64,000 bases of DNA from an uncultured Pseudothermotoga sp. (GTDB lineage Bacteria; Thermotogota; Thermotogae; Thermotogales; DSM-5069): positions 186,001 to 250,000 of the forward strand of contig CALKJI010000004.1 of assembly GCA_937995655.1 (NCBI GenBank), read 5' to 3'. Numbering within the stretch: position 1 is the first letter of the stretch; every line of letters begins with the position of its first letter. Below the pieces are notes generated by a model. It was not told the DNA's origin and did no database searches. It saw only the letters and a program-made list of their open reading frames with translations. This document shows positions 36,162-43,934 of the stretch, piece after piece. The position numbers and the translations under genes were made by a program.

Positions 36162-37428
36162 CTCTTCTAATTACCATGAGTACTCGTTCGATTCTATTTT
36201 TGGTTGCTGCAACGATTCTGAAATGGAACTGACCGACATCTATTTCCTCACCCACCGAAGGGATTTTCTGAAACAACTCCAGAAGATAACCGGCCAATGT
36301 TTCATGCTCGGTTTCTTCAAAATGAATACCCAGTTCACGTTCAAGATCATTTATCGGTGTAGTGGCGTTTATCAAATAAGTATTTTCGTTGATTTTTTTG
36401 ATTCCACTCATCTCGTCATAGTCATATTCATCCATTATTTCACCGATCAACTCTTCTAAGATATCTTCAAGAGTTACTATACCTGCTGTCCCGCCAAATT
36501 CATCAACAACAATGGCTATATGTACCTTTTTCTCTTTGAAAATCTTCAGCAGTGTACCAACCTTCATGGTTTCGGGAACGAATATAGGTTCTCTCATGAT
36601 CTCTTTTACCTTTCTTTCACCGAGATGTTCCGCTCCATTTTCTTGGATGTATCCCACGACATCCTTCGCGTAACAGACACCTGTGATGTTATCTATGTCC
36701 TCCCGATAAACTGGTATTCTGGAGTAACCTTCACGATTGACAACTTCCATGAGCTCCAACAGGGACACATTTTCTTCTACTGCTACGACATCGACTCGTG
36801 GTGTCATTATTTCCTTGATCGTTGTCTCGTTCATCTGAAAGGTTCTTTCAACGATCATCCCCTCTTGATGATCTATGGTACCCCCCTCTTTCCCAATATT
36901 GACAGCTTCGATGATATCTTCTGAGGTGACAAATGGTGCGTCCTCCATAGCTTGGCCACCGAAGACCTTAACCAATTTGTTGCTCACAAAAAGTAGCGAT
37001 CCAATCACAGGACTGAGCAATTTCTCAAAGAGTGATATAACCTTTTCTGTCGTGCCATAGACTTTTTCAGAATACTCCCTTGCGTAGATCTTTGGCGTAA
37101 TCTCTCCAAATATAAGTACTAGAGTAGTTGTGAAAATCGTACCAATCAGTGCGATTATCCCACTGTTTACATTTTTTAATAACTGTACAAGAAGTAATGT
37201 GGCAACTGAAGAGAGTAGAAGGTTGACAAAATTATTCATAACCAGCGTGGCTGTCAAGAGTCGGTTTACTCTGTGGATACCCTCTTTTTCATCTTTTTTC
37301 AAAAGTTTCAATCTGCTCACTGAAGTGAGCGCCGTTTCAGACGCCGAAAACATGGCGGAAAAGAGTAACAAGATCAATATAAAAAGCACATAAAACAAAA
37401 CCGAGACGCTACTCGCTGGATCATCCAC
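36142..37428 (-). CDS. CNNM/CorC-type membrane protein (hemolysin-like)
   Basis: 428 aa with three parts: a DUF21 transmembrane domain (about 1-190, four helices, FSASETALTSVSR), a CBS pair (about 200-330; IMTPRVDVVAVEE and YSRIPVYREDIDNITGV are the first repeat, VDEFGGTAGIVTLEDILEELIGEI the second) and a C-terminal CorC/HlyC domain. Family members take part in Mg2+ or cation transport and homeostasis; the hemolysin label is historical. The GTG start follows GGAGGTGA. It lies between rlmH and cdd in the operon. Confidence 0.9.
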   Translation of the reverse strand: MDDPASSVSVLFYVLFILILLLFSAMFSASETALTSVSRLKLLKKDEKEGIHRVNRLLTATLVMNNFVNLLLSSVATLLLVQLLKNVNSGIIALIGTIFTTTLVLIFGEITPKIYAREYSEKVYGTTEKVISLFEKLLSPVIGSLLFVSNKLVKVFGGQAMEDAPFVTSEDIIEAVNIGKEGGTIDHQEGMIVERTFQMNETTIKEIMTPRVDVVAVEENVSLLELMEVVNREGYSRIPVYREDIDNITGVCYAKDVVGYIQENGAEHLGERKVKEIMREPIFVPETMKVGTLLKIFKEKKVHIAIVVDEFGGTAGIVTLEDILEELIGEIMDEYDYDEMSGIKKINENTYLINATTPINDLERELGIHFEETEHETLAGYLLELFQKIPSVGEEIDVGQFHFRIVAATKNRIERVLMVIRRGEPIEE

Positions 37429-37443
37429 CTCAATCTCACCTCC

Positions 37444-37902
37444 TCAATAATGATACCTTTGACCGTGGATGATCTTAAAAGCTCTAAAAAGTTGTTCGAG
37501 TAGTACCACAACAGCAAGTTGGTGAGTAAAGGTCATCTTTGAAAGAGAAAATAACTCATTTGCCCTTTTTTTCAAAATGTTGTCAACACCAAAAGGTCCA
37601 CCTATTACAAAAACTATGGATGATCTTTGTAATGCCAAGTCAGATAAATGTTTTGCGAAAGAAATTGAATCATAGTCTTTACCGTTCTGGTCAAGAAGAA
37701 TGACATAGTCTGATTCTTTCAAGTGAGCCAGAACATCCTCTGCTTCCTGTTTGAGAGCAATTTCATTTGGTTCTCTTGTTTTGGCGTGTCTCAACTGTAC
37801 AACCTCTATTTGCGTGAAAGGCTTCAAAAGTTTCATATAGTCCATGCATGCTTTCTGTGCATATTCTTTGAGTTTACCAACCACGATCACTTCAATTTTC
37901 AA
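37444..37902 (-). CDS. rlmH: 23S rRNA pseudouridine-1915 N3-methyltransferase RlmH
   Basis: SPOUT-class methyltransferase acting on m3Psi1915 in helix 69 of 23S rRNA on assembled 70S ribosomes. 152 aa, family length. The knot region is VILLDQNGKDYDSISFAKHL and IVFVIGGPFGVDN, and the C-terminus is SKMTFTHQLAVVVLLEQLFRAFKIIHGQRYHY-like as in all members (YHY ending). TTG 37902 lies about 6 nt after AAGGGGA inside the hutI 3' end (11-nt overlap). Confidence 0.95.
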   Translation of the reverse strand: MKIEVIVVGKLKEYAQKACMDYMKLLKPFTQIEVVQLRHAKTREPNEIALKQEAEDVLAHLKESDYVILLDQNGKDYDSISFAKHLSDLALQRSSIVFVIGGPFGVDNILKKRANELFSLSKMTFTHQLAVVVLLEQLFRAFKIIHGQRYHY

Positions 37903-39088
37903 AAATTTGTCCCCTTTTCACAACGTATTTGGGAATGATTCCTACAAGGTACATGACAGTTTCAAGATCTGCTTCTTTGTAAACGACAAAATCTGCATCC
38001 TTGCCCACCTCAATGGTTCCTGACCTGTCTGCAACACCAAGTACACAAGCAGAATTCAGTGTGTACGCAGTGAGAACCTCTTTTGGCGACATTTTGAGGA
38101 ATCTTACAGCAAGATTCATGACTAAGGAAGGCTCAAGCACAGGGCTCGATCCAGGATTAAAATCGCTTGCCAAGGCCACGGCAACTCCACTGTCTATTAA
38201 CCTTCTGGCTGGTGCATAATTTTCGTTCAAATAAAAACTTGTTGTTGGCATTAAAACTGCAATTGTATCACTCTGTGAAAGAAGTTCTATGTCTTCTTCG
38301 TTGAGTTTCAATAAATGGTCAGCCGAGACGGCCTTCAATTTAACTGCTATTTTTACCGCACCCACGTTGGACAGTTCATTTGCATGGATACGAACCTTAA
38401 AACCTTTTTCTGTGGCTGCTGTGAGATATCTTTCTGCATTGTAAGTATCAAAGGCACCAAGGTCACAAAAAATGTCAACAAAATCACACTTGTCTTTCAC
38501 CAGATCAAGTATCTTTATCAAGTAATCGGTGTAGTCTTGCTGATTAAAACTTTTGGGAATAGCATGGGCGCCCATGAACGTTGGAATCATGTCGATTGGT
38601 GAGATGCTTTTGAGAATTTCAATTGCTCTGAGTTGCTTCAATTCGTTTTGTTCATCAAGACCGTATCCTGTCTTACATTCTATGGTTGTAACGCCTTTTG
38701 TCAAAAGGTTATTGATCAAAGACAGATTAAAACGAATAAGTTCGTCTATAGTTGCTCCCCTGAGCTTGGAAACAGATTCGTAAATACCTCCACCTGATTC
38801 GTGTATTTGCGAATAGGACAAACCAAAAGCCCTTCTCAAGAAGTCTCTTTCTCTGTAACCATAAAAAGGAATATGAGTGTGACAGTCTAAAAAACCAGGT
38901 AGAACAAGATCGCCTTGTAAAAAAAGGTTTGTTGATCGAGGTTTATGATCTAGGATTTCCACGATCTTGCCATCTTCAACACATAGAAAAACATCTTCGT
39001 ATTTTTCAACTACCGACATTTGAGATCCCCTTCTGGGATCTTTACCGATCGGAGTATACAACTTCTTGGCGTGTACTACCAACTTCAT
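37892..39088 (-). CDS. hutI: imidazolonepropionase
   Basis: Third step of histidine degradation: 4-imidazolone-5-propionate to N-formimino-L-glutamate. Amidohydrolase of 398 aa. Metal ligands are in LPGFLDCHTHIPFYG, the later His in VRIHANELSN and the Asp in ALASDFNPGSSP; ECKTGYGLD and TFMGAHAIP are HutI-typical. Its product is the substrate of FtcD, encoded just upstream with a 1-nt overlap. HutH and HutU are not in this window. The 3' end overlaps rlmH. Confidence 0.94.
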   Translation of the reverse strand: MKLVVHAKKLYTPIGKDPRRGSQMSVVEKYEDVFLCVEDGKIVEILDHKPRSTNLFLQGDLVLPGFLDCHTHIPFYGYRERDFLRRAFGLSYSQIHESGGGIYESVSKLRGATIDELIRFNLSLINNLLTKGVTTIECKTGYGLDEQNELKQLRAIEILKSISPIDMIPTFMGAHAIPKSFNQQDYTDYLIKILDLVKDKCDFVDIFCDLGAFDTYNAERYLTAATEKGFKVRIHANELSNVGAVKIAVKLKAVSADHLLKLNEEDIELLSQSDTIAVLMPTTSFYLNENYAPARRLIDSGVAVALASDFNPGSSPVLEPSLVMNLAVRFLKMSPKEVLTAYTLNSACVLGVADRSGTIEVGKDADFVVYKEADLETVMYLVGIIPKYVVKRGQIFEN

Positions 39089-40008
39089 TACTTTTGGGCA
39101 CCTTCTCTTGCCAAAATATCCATGACACGATTTTCTATTATCCTGTTTATTCCAAAATCGTCAAGCTGCAAATAATATTGTGCGACCTCGAGCATTGCTT
39201 GCATTGGAACCATACCTATTATCTCTGTTCCCACCACGGATACGCCGTATCTCTGTGCTTCCCTTCTGATCGTTTCAAAGACTCTGAACAACGGGCTCTT
39301 TTTGTAATTGGTCATGTTCATGGATACTTGAACCAGGTTTTTGTCCTTTAATTCTACAGCTATTGCCTTCACATATCTGTACCCACCACTTATATGTCTT
39401 ACTGCTTTTGCGATCTTTTCAGCTATTTCAATTCTGTTCGTACCTAAATTCACATTGAAAGCTATTAGGTATTCTCTTGCCCCTACGGCCGTGACACCAG
39501 CGGTTGGATGCACTTGCTCTGGACCAAAATCTGGTTTCCACATGGGATCTTTTATTTTTTCAAAGAAACCTTCGAATTGACCTTTTCTTATCTCTGAAAG
39601 GTTTTCTCGATGTATTGCCGTTGCAGATTTTTCATACAGAAATACTGGTATCTGCAACTCTTCACCGATTCTCTTTCCTAAGATTTTCGAGTACTCAACG
39701 CACTCAGACATCTCTGCACCCATAACGGGTACCAGTGGTATGACATCGGTTGCCCCCATCCTCGGATGTTCGCCTTTGTGGTTTCTCATGTCTATAAGTT
39801 CTGTAGCTTTCTTTGTCATGTTAAAGAGAGCTTGCAACAACGGTTCGGGAGTTCCAACGAGTGTAACGACTGACCTGTTATGATCACTATCCATGGACCA
39901 GTCAAGAACCCAGACACCTTTTACATTTTCTGCTTGAGCAACTATCTCCCTTACAATCTCCTCACGTCTACCCTCACTGAAGTTTGGCGCTGATTCTATG
40001 ATTTTCAC
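39088..40008 (-). CDS. ftcD: glutamate formimidoyltransferase
   Basis: Transfers the formimino group of N-formiminoglutamate to tetrahydrofolate, ending histidine degradation and feeding one-carbon metabolism. 306 aa, monofunctional: no cyclodeaminase domain. The N-terminus ESAPNFSEGRR, WSMDSDHNRSVVT, MRNHKGEHPRMGATDVIPLVP and FNVNLGT are conserved. I choose GTG 40008 after GGGGGTGAT. It is the first gene of a ten-gene minus-strand run; a TATAAT (40041-40036) upstream is a likely -10 box, with no clear -35. Confidence 0.94.
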   Translation of the reverse strand: MKIIESAPNFSEGRREEIVREIVAQAENVKGVWVLDWSMDSDHNRSVVTLVGTPEPLLQALFNMTKKATELIDMRNHKGEHPRMGATDVIPLVPVMGAEMSECVEYSKILGKRIGEELQIPVFLYEKSATAIHRENLSEIRKGQFEGFFEKIKDPMWKPDFGPEQVHPTAGVTAVGAREYLIAFNVNLGTNRIEIAEKIAKAVRHISGGYRYVKAIAVELKDKNLVQVSMNMTNYKKSPLFRVFETIRREAQRYGVSVVGTEIIGMVPMQAMLEVAQYYLQLDDFGINRIIENRVMDILAREGAQK

Positions 40009-40069
40009 ATGATCACCCCCTGTTTTCACATGCTGATTATATCATCTATGATTCGATAGAATTTGAAAC

Positions 40070-40121
40070 TTGATTTTGAATGTAAAAAAGATTATAATTA
40101 CTATAAAAATGACTATAATTA
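40070..40121 (+). promoter_or_regulatory. promoter with repeated TATAATTA sites before the antitoxin gene
   Basis: TTGATT (40070-40075) and TATAAT (40093-40098) are 17 nt apart. The octamer TATAATTA occurs at 40093 and again at 40114, 21 bp or two helical turns apart. The second site could be another -10 box or an operator half; self-repression by the antitoxin is common in this family. Confidence 0.6.
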
Positions 40122-40139
40122 TGGTCAGGAGGATTTAGT

Positions 40140-40406
40140 GTGCCAAGGAATAACGAGATATTCTACAGTTTAGCACAAGCGAAAGCGAAACTGTCTGAGG
40201 TTGTGAAGAAAACCCTTCAAAGCGATGTACTGATAACGAAAAATGGAAAACCCTGTGCGGTGTTAATGAATTATGAGAGGTACAAGAGAATGACAAAATT
40301 GCTCGATGACTTGTACGATCTATATCTACTTGAGATAGGTGATCCATCGAAATTTAATCAGTTAAACCAAGGCCAGTTACTTGCTGAAGACATTGAGGAG
40401 GTGTAA
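40140..40406 (+). CDS. Phd/YefM-family antitoxin without a toxin gene
   Basis: 88 aa. The N-terminal half is the Phd/YefM DNA-binding fold: FYSLAQAKAKLSEVVKKTL, then VLITKNGKPCAVLMNYERYKRM. The C-terminal tail (about 58-88) is acidic, as expected for toxin-binding tails. No RelE/ParE, Doc or PIN toxin follows; 2 nt after its stop begins a sugar ABC ATPase gene. GTG 40140 lies behind CAGGAGG. It may have become a plain repressor of the ATPase gene through the repeated sites upstream (inferred), or its toxin may be elsewhere. Confidence 0.8.
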   Translation: MPRNNEIFYSLAQAKAKLSEVVKKTLQSDVLITKNGKPCAVLMNYERYKRMTKLLDDLYDLYLLEIGDPSKFNQLNQGQLLAEDIEEV

Positions 40407-40408
40407 TA

Positions 40409-41512
40409 ATGGCACAGGTAGATCTTGAGAAAGTCACAAAAGTGTATGAGAACAAAGTGGTGGCAGTAAAGGAAGCAACAGTCACAATCAACGACAAGGA
40501 GTTTGTAGTTTTGCTTGGACCCTCTGGTTGTGGAAAGACCACTACTCTTAGAATGATCGCAGGCCTTGAGGAAATTACTTCTGGCACGATCAAGATTGAT
40601 GGTAAGGTTGTTAACGATGTTGAACCAAAAGATAGGGACATCGCAATGGTGTTCCAGAACTATGCACTGTATCCACATATGACTGTTTATGAGAACATGG
40701 CTTTTGGTTTAAAACTCAGGAAATTTCCAAAGGCAGAAATCGATAAAAGGGTTAAGGAAGCTGCAAGAATACTTGGTATCGAAGAACTGCTCGACCGTAA
40801 GCCAAGACAGCTCTCGGGTGGCCAGAGACAGCGTGTTGCTGTCGGAAGAGCGATTGTGAGAAATCCAAAGGTCTTCTTGTTTGATGAACCTCTCTCTAAC
40901 TTGGATGCCAAGTTGAGGGTCCAAATGAGGAGTGAATTGAAAAAATTACATCATCGTCTCGAGGCAACGATAGTTTATGTTACACACGACCAAGTTGAAG
41001 CTATGACGATGGCCGATAAAATCGTTGTAATGAAAGATGGTGTGATACAACAGATAGGGTCACCTTACGAGATTTATAATAAGCCGTCTAATATCTTTGT
41101 TGCGGGATTCATTGGAAGTCCTGCTATGAATTTCATGGATGCGACGATAATAGCAGAGCGCGGTGGTATTTGGATAAAGACTTCAGGATTCAAGGTGAAG
41201 GCTGTTAAAGAACACGAAGCAATTTTAGAAAAATGGATAGAAAAGCAGGTCATTTTCGGTATAAGGCCAGAGAACATCTTTGACAAACTGTTTGCCTTGG
41301 CTCCGCAACCAGAGAACACCATCGAGGGAATAGTTGATGTAGTAGAACCACTTGGTAGCGAAACTTTGTTGCATGTCACCACAGGTGATGATTCTATTGT
41401 TGCGCGTGTTGATCCAAGGACGAAGGCAAAAGACGGCGAAAAGATCGATCTTGTATTTGATATGAACACGATTCACATCTTCGATAAAGAAACTCAGCAA
41501 GCGATCATATAG
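40409..41512 (+). CDS. sugar ABC transporter ATPase (MsmX/UgpC/MalK type)
   Basis: 367 aa ATPase of CUT1-type importers. Walker A GPSGCGKTT near 38, Q-loop VFQNYALYPHMTVYENMAFGL, signature LSGGQRQRVA, Walker B VFLFDEPLSNLDAKLR, H-loop YVTHDQVEAMT, and the regulatory C-terminal beta domain with FGIRPENI and VVEPLGSETLLHV. No permease or binding protein is next to it, so like MsmX it may energise several sugar importers encoded elsewhere. ATG follows GAGGAGGTG, which overlaps the antitoxin stop, so it depends on that transcript. A terminator follows. Confidence 0.93.
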   Translation: MAQVDLEKVTKVYENKVVAVKEATVTINDKEFVVLLGPSGCGKTTTLRMIAGLEEITSGTIKIDGKVVNDVEPKDRDIAMVFQNYALYPHMTVYENMAFGLKLRKFPKAEIDKRVKEAARILGIEELLDRKPRQLSGGQRQRVAVGRAIVRNPKVFLFDEPLSNLDAKLRVQMRSELKKLHHRLEATIVYVTHDQVEAMTMADKIVVMKDGVIQQIGSPYEIYNKPSNIFVAGFIGSPAMNFMDATIIAERGGIWIKTSGFKVKAVKEHEAILEKWIEKQVIFGIRPENIFDKLFALAPQPENTIEGIVDVVEPLGSETLLHVTTGDDSIVARVDPRTKAKDGEKIDLVFDMNTIHIFDKETQQAII

Positions 41513-41531
41513 AGAATTTTTCAAGCAATTG

Positions 41532-41558
41532 TTGGGGGCACAAGCCCCCAATTTCTTT
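41532..41558 (+). terminator. intrinsic terminator of the antitoxin-ATPase unit
   Basis: Perfect 8-bp stem TTGGGGGC / GCCCCCAA with a 4-nt loop (ACAA) and the T-rich tail TTTCTTTT. Confidence 0.85.
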
Positions 41559-41600
41559 TGGTAAAATCTTAGGGTAAATACAGTATAGGGGGTTTGTACT

Positions 41601-42473
41601 CTGAAGCTTTTGAAGTTAATTAGACCAAAACATTGGGTCAAGAATCTTTTTGTCATAGCACCTTTGATATTTTCTGGAAAGTTTACAGACCTGTCATTTA
41701 TATATGCTTCCTTCTTAGCATTCTTGAGTTTCTGTTTTCTGTCGAGCTCGATCTATATAATGAACGATATCAAAGATGCGCCGACGGATAGGTTGCATCC
41801 AGTTAAGAAGGAAAGGCCTATAGCGACCGGCCTTGTAAAGCCAAAACAAGCTTTCTTGCTGGCTTTGGTATTAATTATAGTCTCGCTCTTTTTTGCAATT
41901 TTTTTGAGTTGGCAAGTTCTCATTTGTTTGTTTGTCTACCTAAGTGTGAATCTCTTTTACACCCTTAAAGGCAAAAACCTGATCTTGGTGGATGTTTTTT
42001 GTATCGCTGCTGGTTTTGCAATCAGGGTAATATCTGGTAGTTACGCTGTATCGGCTCCACCTTCAGGTTGGCTTGTCACAAGTACTTTTTTTCTTGCCCT
42101 TTTTCTCGGATTCGGAAAGAGAAGGGGAGAACTTATTCTGTCACAGACAAATGGATCTGAACACAGAAAGATCTTGAAGTACTATGATGTGAATCTACTT
42201 GGTAATATTATGATCTCAACTGGTACGGTTGCCATGGTCATGTATGCCCTTTACACACTTGATGCGAGAACGATTGAACAATTTAAAACAAACAAATTGT
42301 ATTACACGATACCTTTTGTCGTTTATGGAATCTTTAGGTACATGTTTCTACTTCTAAAGAATGGCGATGGTGAACCGACAGATGTCTTGCTAAGAGACAA
42401 AGGGATGATCTTTTCCATACTATTGTGGTTCTTGACAACGATTCTTATCATCTTTCTTGGAGGTAAGGTGTGA
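41601..42473 (+). CDS. UbiA-family prenyltransferase, DPPR-synthase-like
   Basis: Polytopic membrane enzyme of about 290 aa with nine helices. The first Asp-rich site is IYIMNDIKDAPTDRLHPVKKERPIATG, a form typical of decaprenyl-phosphate phosphoribosyltransferase-type members; the second is near DVFCIAAGFAIRV. It likely transfers a group to or from a polyprenyl phosphate. Start is unclear: TTG 41610 gives 287 aa but has no site at proper distance, while a CTG at 41601 lies 7 nt after GGGGGT and gives LKLLKLIRPKHWVKN, closer to family N-termini. First gene of a four-gene unit. Confidence 0.82.
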   Translation: MKLLKLIRPKHWVKNLFVIAPLIFSGKFTDLSFIYASFLAFLSFCFLSSSIYIMNDIKDAPTDRLHPVKKERPIATGLVKPKQAFLLALVLIIVSLFFAIFLSWQVLICLFVYLSVNLFYTLKGKNLILVDVFCIAAGFAIRVISGSYAVSAPPSGWLVTSTFFLALFLGFGKRRGELILSQTNGSEHRKILKYYDVNLLGNIMISTGTVAMVMYALYTLDARTIEQFKTNKLYYTIPFVVYGIFRYMFLLLKNGDGEPTDVLLRDKGMIFSILLWFLTTILIIFLGGKV

Positions 42474-42826
42474 TGAGACAATCTGTAGCATTGATAGTTG
42501 CTATAATCACCAATGCGCTGGCAAATATTTTTGTAAAATTGGGAGCACTTTCCTTAGCCAACAAAAAAACCTTTGAACTTCTCACTTGTTACCTGAAGAA
42601 CATCTACATATGGCTGGGCCTTCTATGCTTTGGAGTTGCCTTTGTTTCGTACAGCATAGTTTTGACCAAGGCAAAATTGAGTGTGGCCTACCCTGTAATG
42701 ACAAGTGCTGGGTTTGTGATAGTCTCAGTGCTATCTTCTGTTCTTTTCAAAGAGCATTTCTCTTTATCTAAGATAGTTGGAATCGTCATAATAGCGATTG
42801 GTATATGGATAGTTTCGGTTCTGTGA
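42473..42826 (+). CDS. small multidrug resistance (SMR/EmrE)-type membrane protein
   Basis: 117 aa with four helices: ALIVAIITNALANIFVKLGA, IYIWLGLLCFGVAFVSYSIVL, KLSVAYPVMTSAGFVIVSVLSSVLF and IVGIVIIAIGIWIVSVL. The YPVMTSAGFV segment is the SMR/ArnE-like motif. The EmrE Glu14 is not at its usual place; the first helix has Asn and Lys instead. Thus a flippase-like role, as for ArnE/ArnF, is more likely than drug efflux (inferred). ATG 42473 touches the stop of the UbiA gene, GGAGG upstream. Confidence 0.78.
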   Translation: MRQSVALIVAIITNALANIFVKLGALSLANKKTFELLTCYLKNIYIWLGLLCFGVAFVSYSIVLTKAKLSVAYPVMTSAGFVIVSVLSSVLFKEHFSLSKIVGIVIIAIGIWIVSVL

Positions 42827-42835
42827 GGTGATAAC

Positions 42836-43918
42836 TTGAAAAAATCAAAGGTTGCCGTTCTCAGGACAGTACCAAATAGTGTTGTTGATGATTATGTTAA
42901 ATTGATTAGAATGGCAGAGGTTGAAAAAGCACTGGATAAAAACAGTGTGACGATCCTCAAAGACAATATTTCATGGCACCTTCCAATGCCTTCAGCGAAT
43001 ACCACGCCATGGCAGCTGGAAGGCACGATTAAGGCTTTGAAAGAATCGGGCTTTGAAAAGATAGTAGCCGTTGAGAATAAAACGGTTGTTACTCGTCCAA
43101 AGCACGGTGAGAAACTTAACAAATTCGATGTTGTCTACTCAAGATACGGTATACCTCTGTTGTACAACTTCGAAGAAAAGGATATGAAATGGATTGAATA
43201 CAAGCCTAAGTCAAAGCTTAGGGTCCTCGATAAGATCTTCCCAGAAGGCATCAAAGTGCCAGACTATTTTTTTGGAAAAAACATAGTTCACCTTCCCACT
43301 ATGAAATGCCATATATATACTACTACGACAGGTGCTATGAAAAACGCTTTTGGTGGACTTTTGAACACGAAAAGACATTACGCACACAGCTGGATTCATG
43401 AGACTCTCGTTGATTTGCTCAAGATACAGAAAGAAATTCATTCTGGTATTTTTGCCGTCATGGATGGTACTACTGCAGGTAATGGACCTGGTCCCAGAAC
43501 GCTTAAACCTGTGCAAACCAATTTGATCCTGGCAAGTAGCGATCAAGTTGCTATAGATGCTGTAGCAGCCAAGATAATGGGTTTTGACCCAATGCAAATC
43601 GAATATATAAGAATTGCGGATGAAGAAGGTTTAGGTCATGGAAAGCTTGAAAACATAGAGGTCCTTGGGTATGATATATCGGATCTGAATTACAAGTTTA
43701 GCGTTGGTGACAATTTGGCAAGTAGAGTTGGCGATCTTTTGTGGTTTGGACCTTTGAAGAGACTGCAGAAGCTGTTTTTCAGGACACCTTTGGTCTATGT
43801 CTTCGTCTTGGCTTCGGAAATATACCATGACAAAGTATGGTGGAACCTGAAAGGCAAGAGGATTTTCCACAAATGGTTAGAAGAAAGTGATTGGGGAAAG
43901 TTGTTCAAAGATTATTAA
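42836..43918 (+). CDS. DUF362 domain protein
   Basis: 360 aa cytoplasmic protein of the DUF362 family, whose members are often joined to ferredoxin domains; none is present here. Family features: KHGEKLNKFDVV, IVHLPTMKCHIYTTTTGAMKNAFGGLL, FAVMDGTTAGNGPGPRT and LILASSDQVAIDAVAAKIMGFD. The TTG start follows GAGGTGA. It is the third gene of the UbiA cluster. Activity unknown. Confidence 0.82.
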   Translation: MKKSKVAVLRTVPNSVVDDYVKLIRMAEVEKALDKNSVTILKDNISWHLPMPSANTTPWQLEGTIKALKESGFEKIVAVENKTVVTRPKHGEKLNKFDVVYSRYGIPLLYNFEEKDMKWIEYKPKSKLRVLDKIFPEGIKVPDYFFGKNIVHLPTMKCHIYTTTTGAMKNAFGGLLNTKRHYAHSWIHETLVDLLKIQKEIHSGIFAVMDGTTAGNGPGPRTLKPVQTNLILASSDQVAIDAVAAKIMGFDPMQIEYIRIADEEGLGHGKLENIEVLGYDISDLNYKFSVGDNLASRVGDLLWFGPLKRLQKLFFRTPLVYVFVLASEIYHDKVWWNLKGKRIFHKWLEESDWGKLFKDY

Positions 43919-43934
43919 AGGACAAGGAGGTTCT

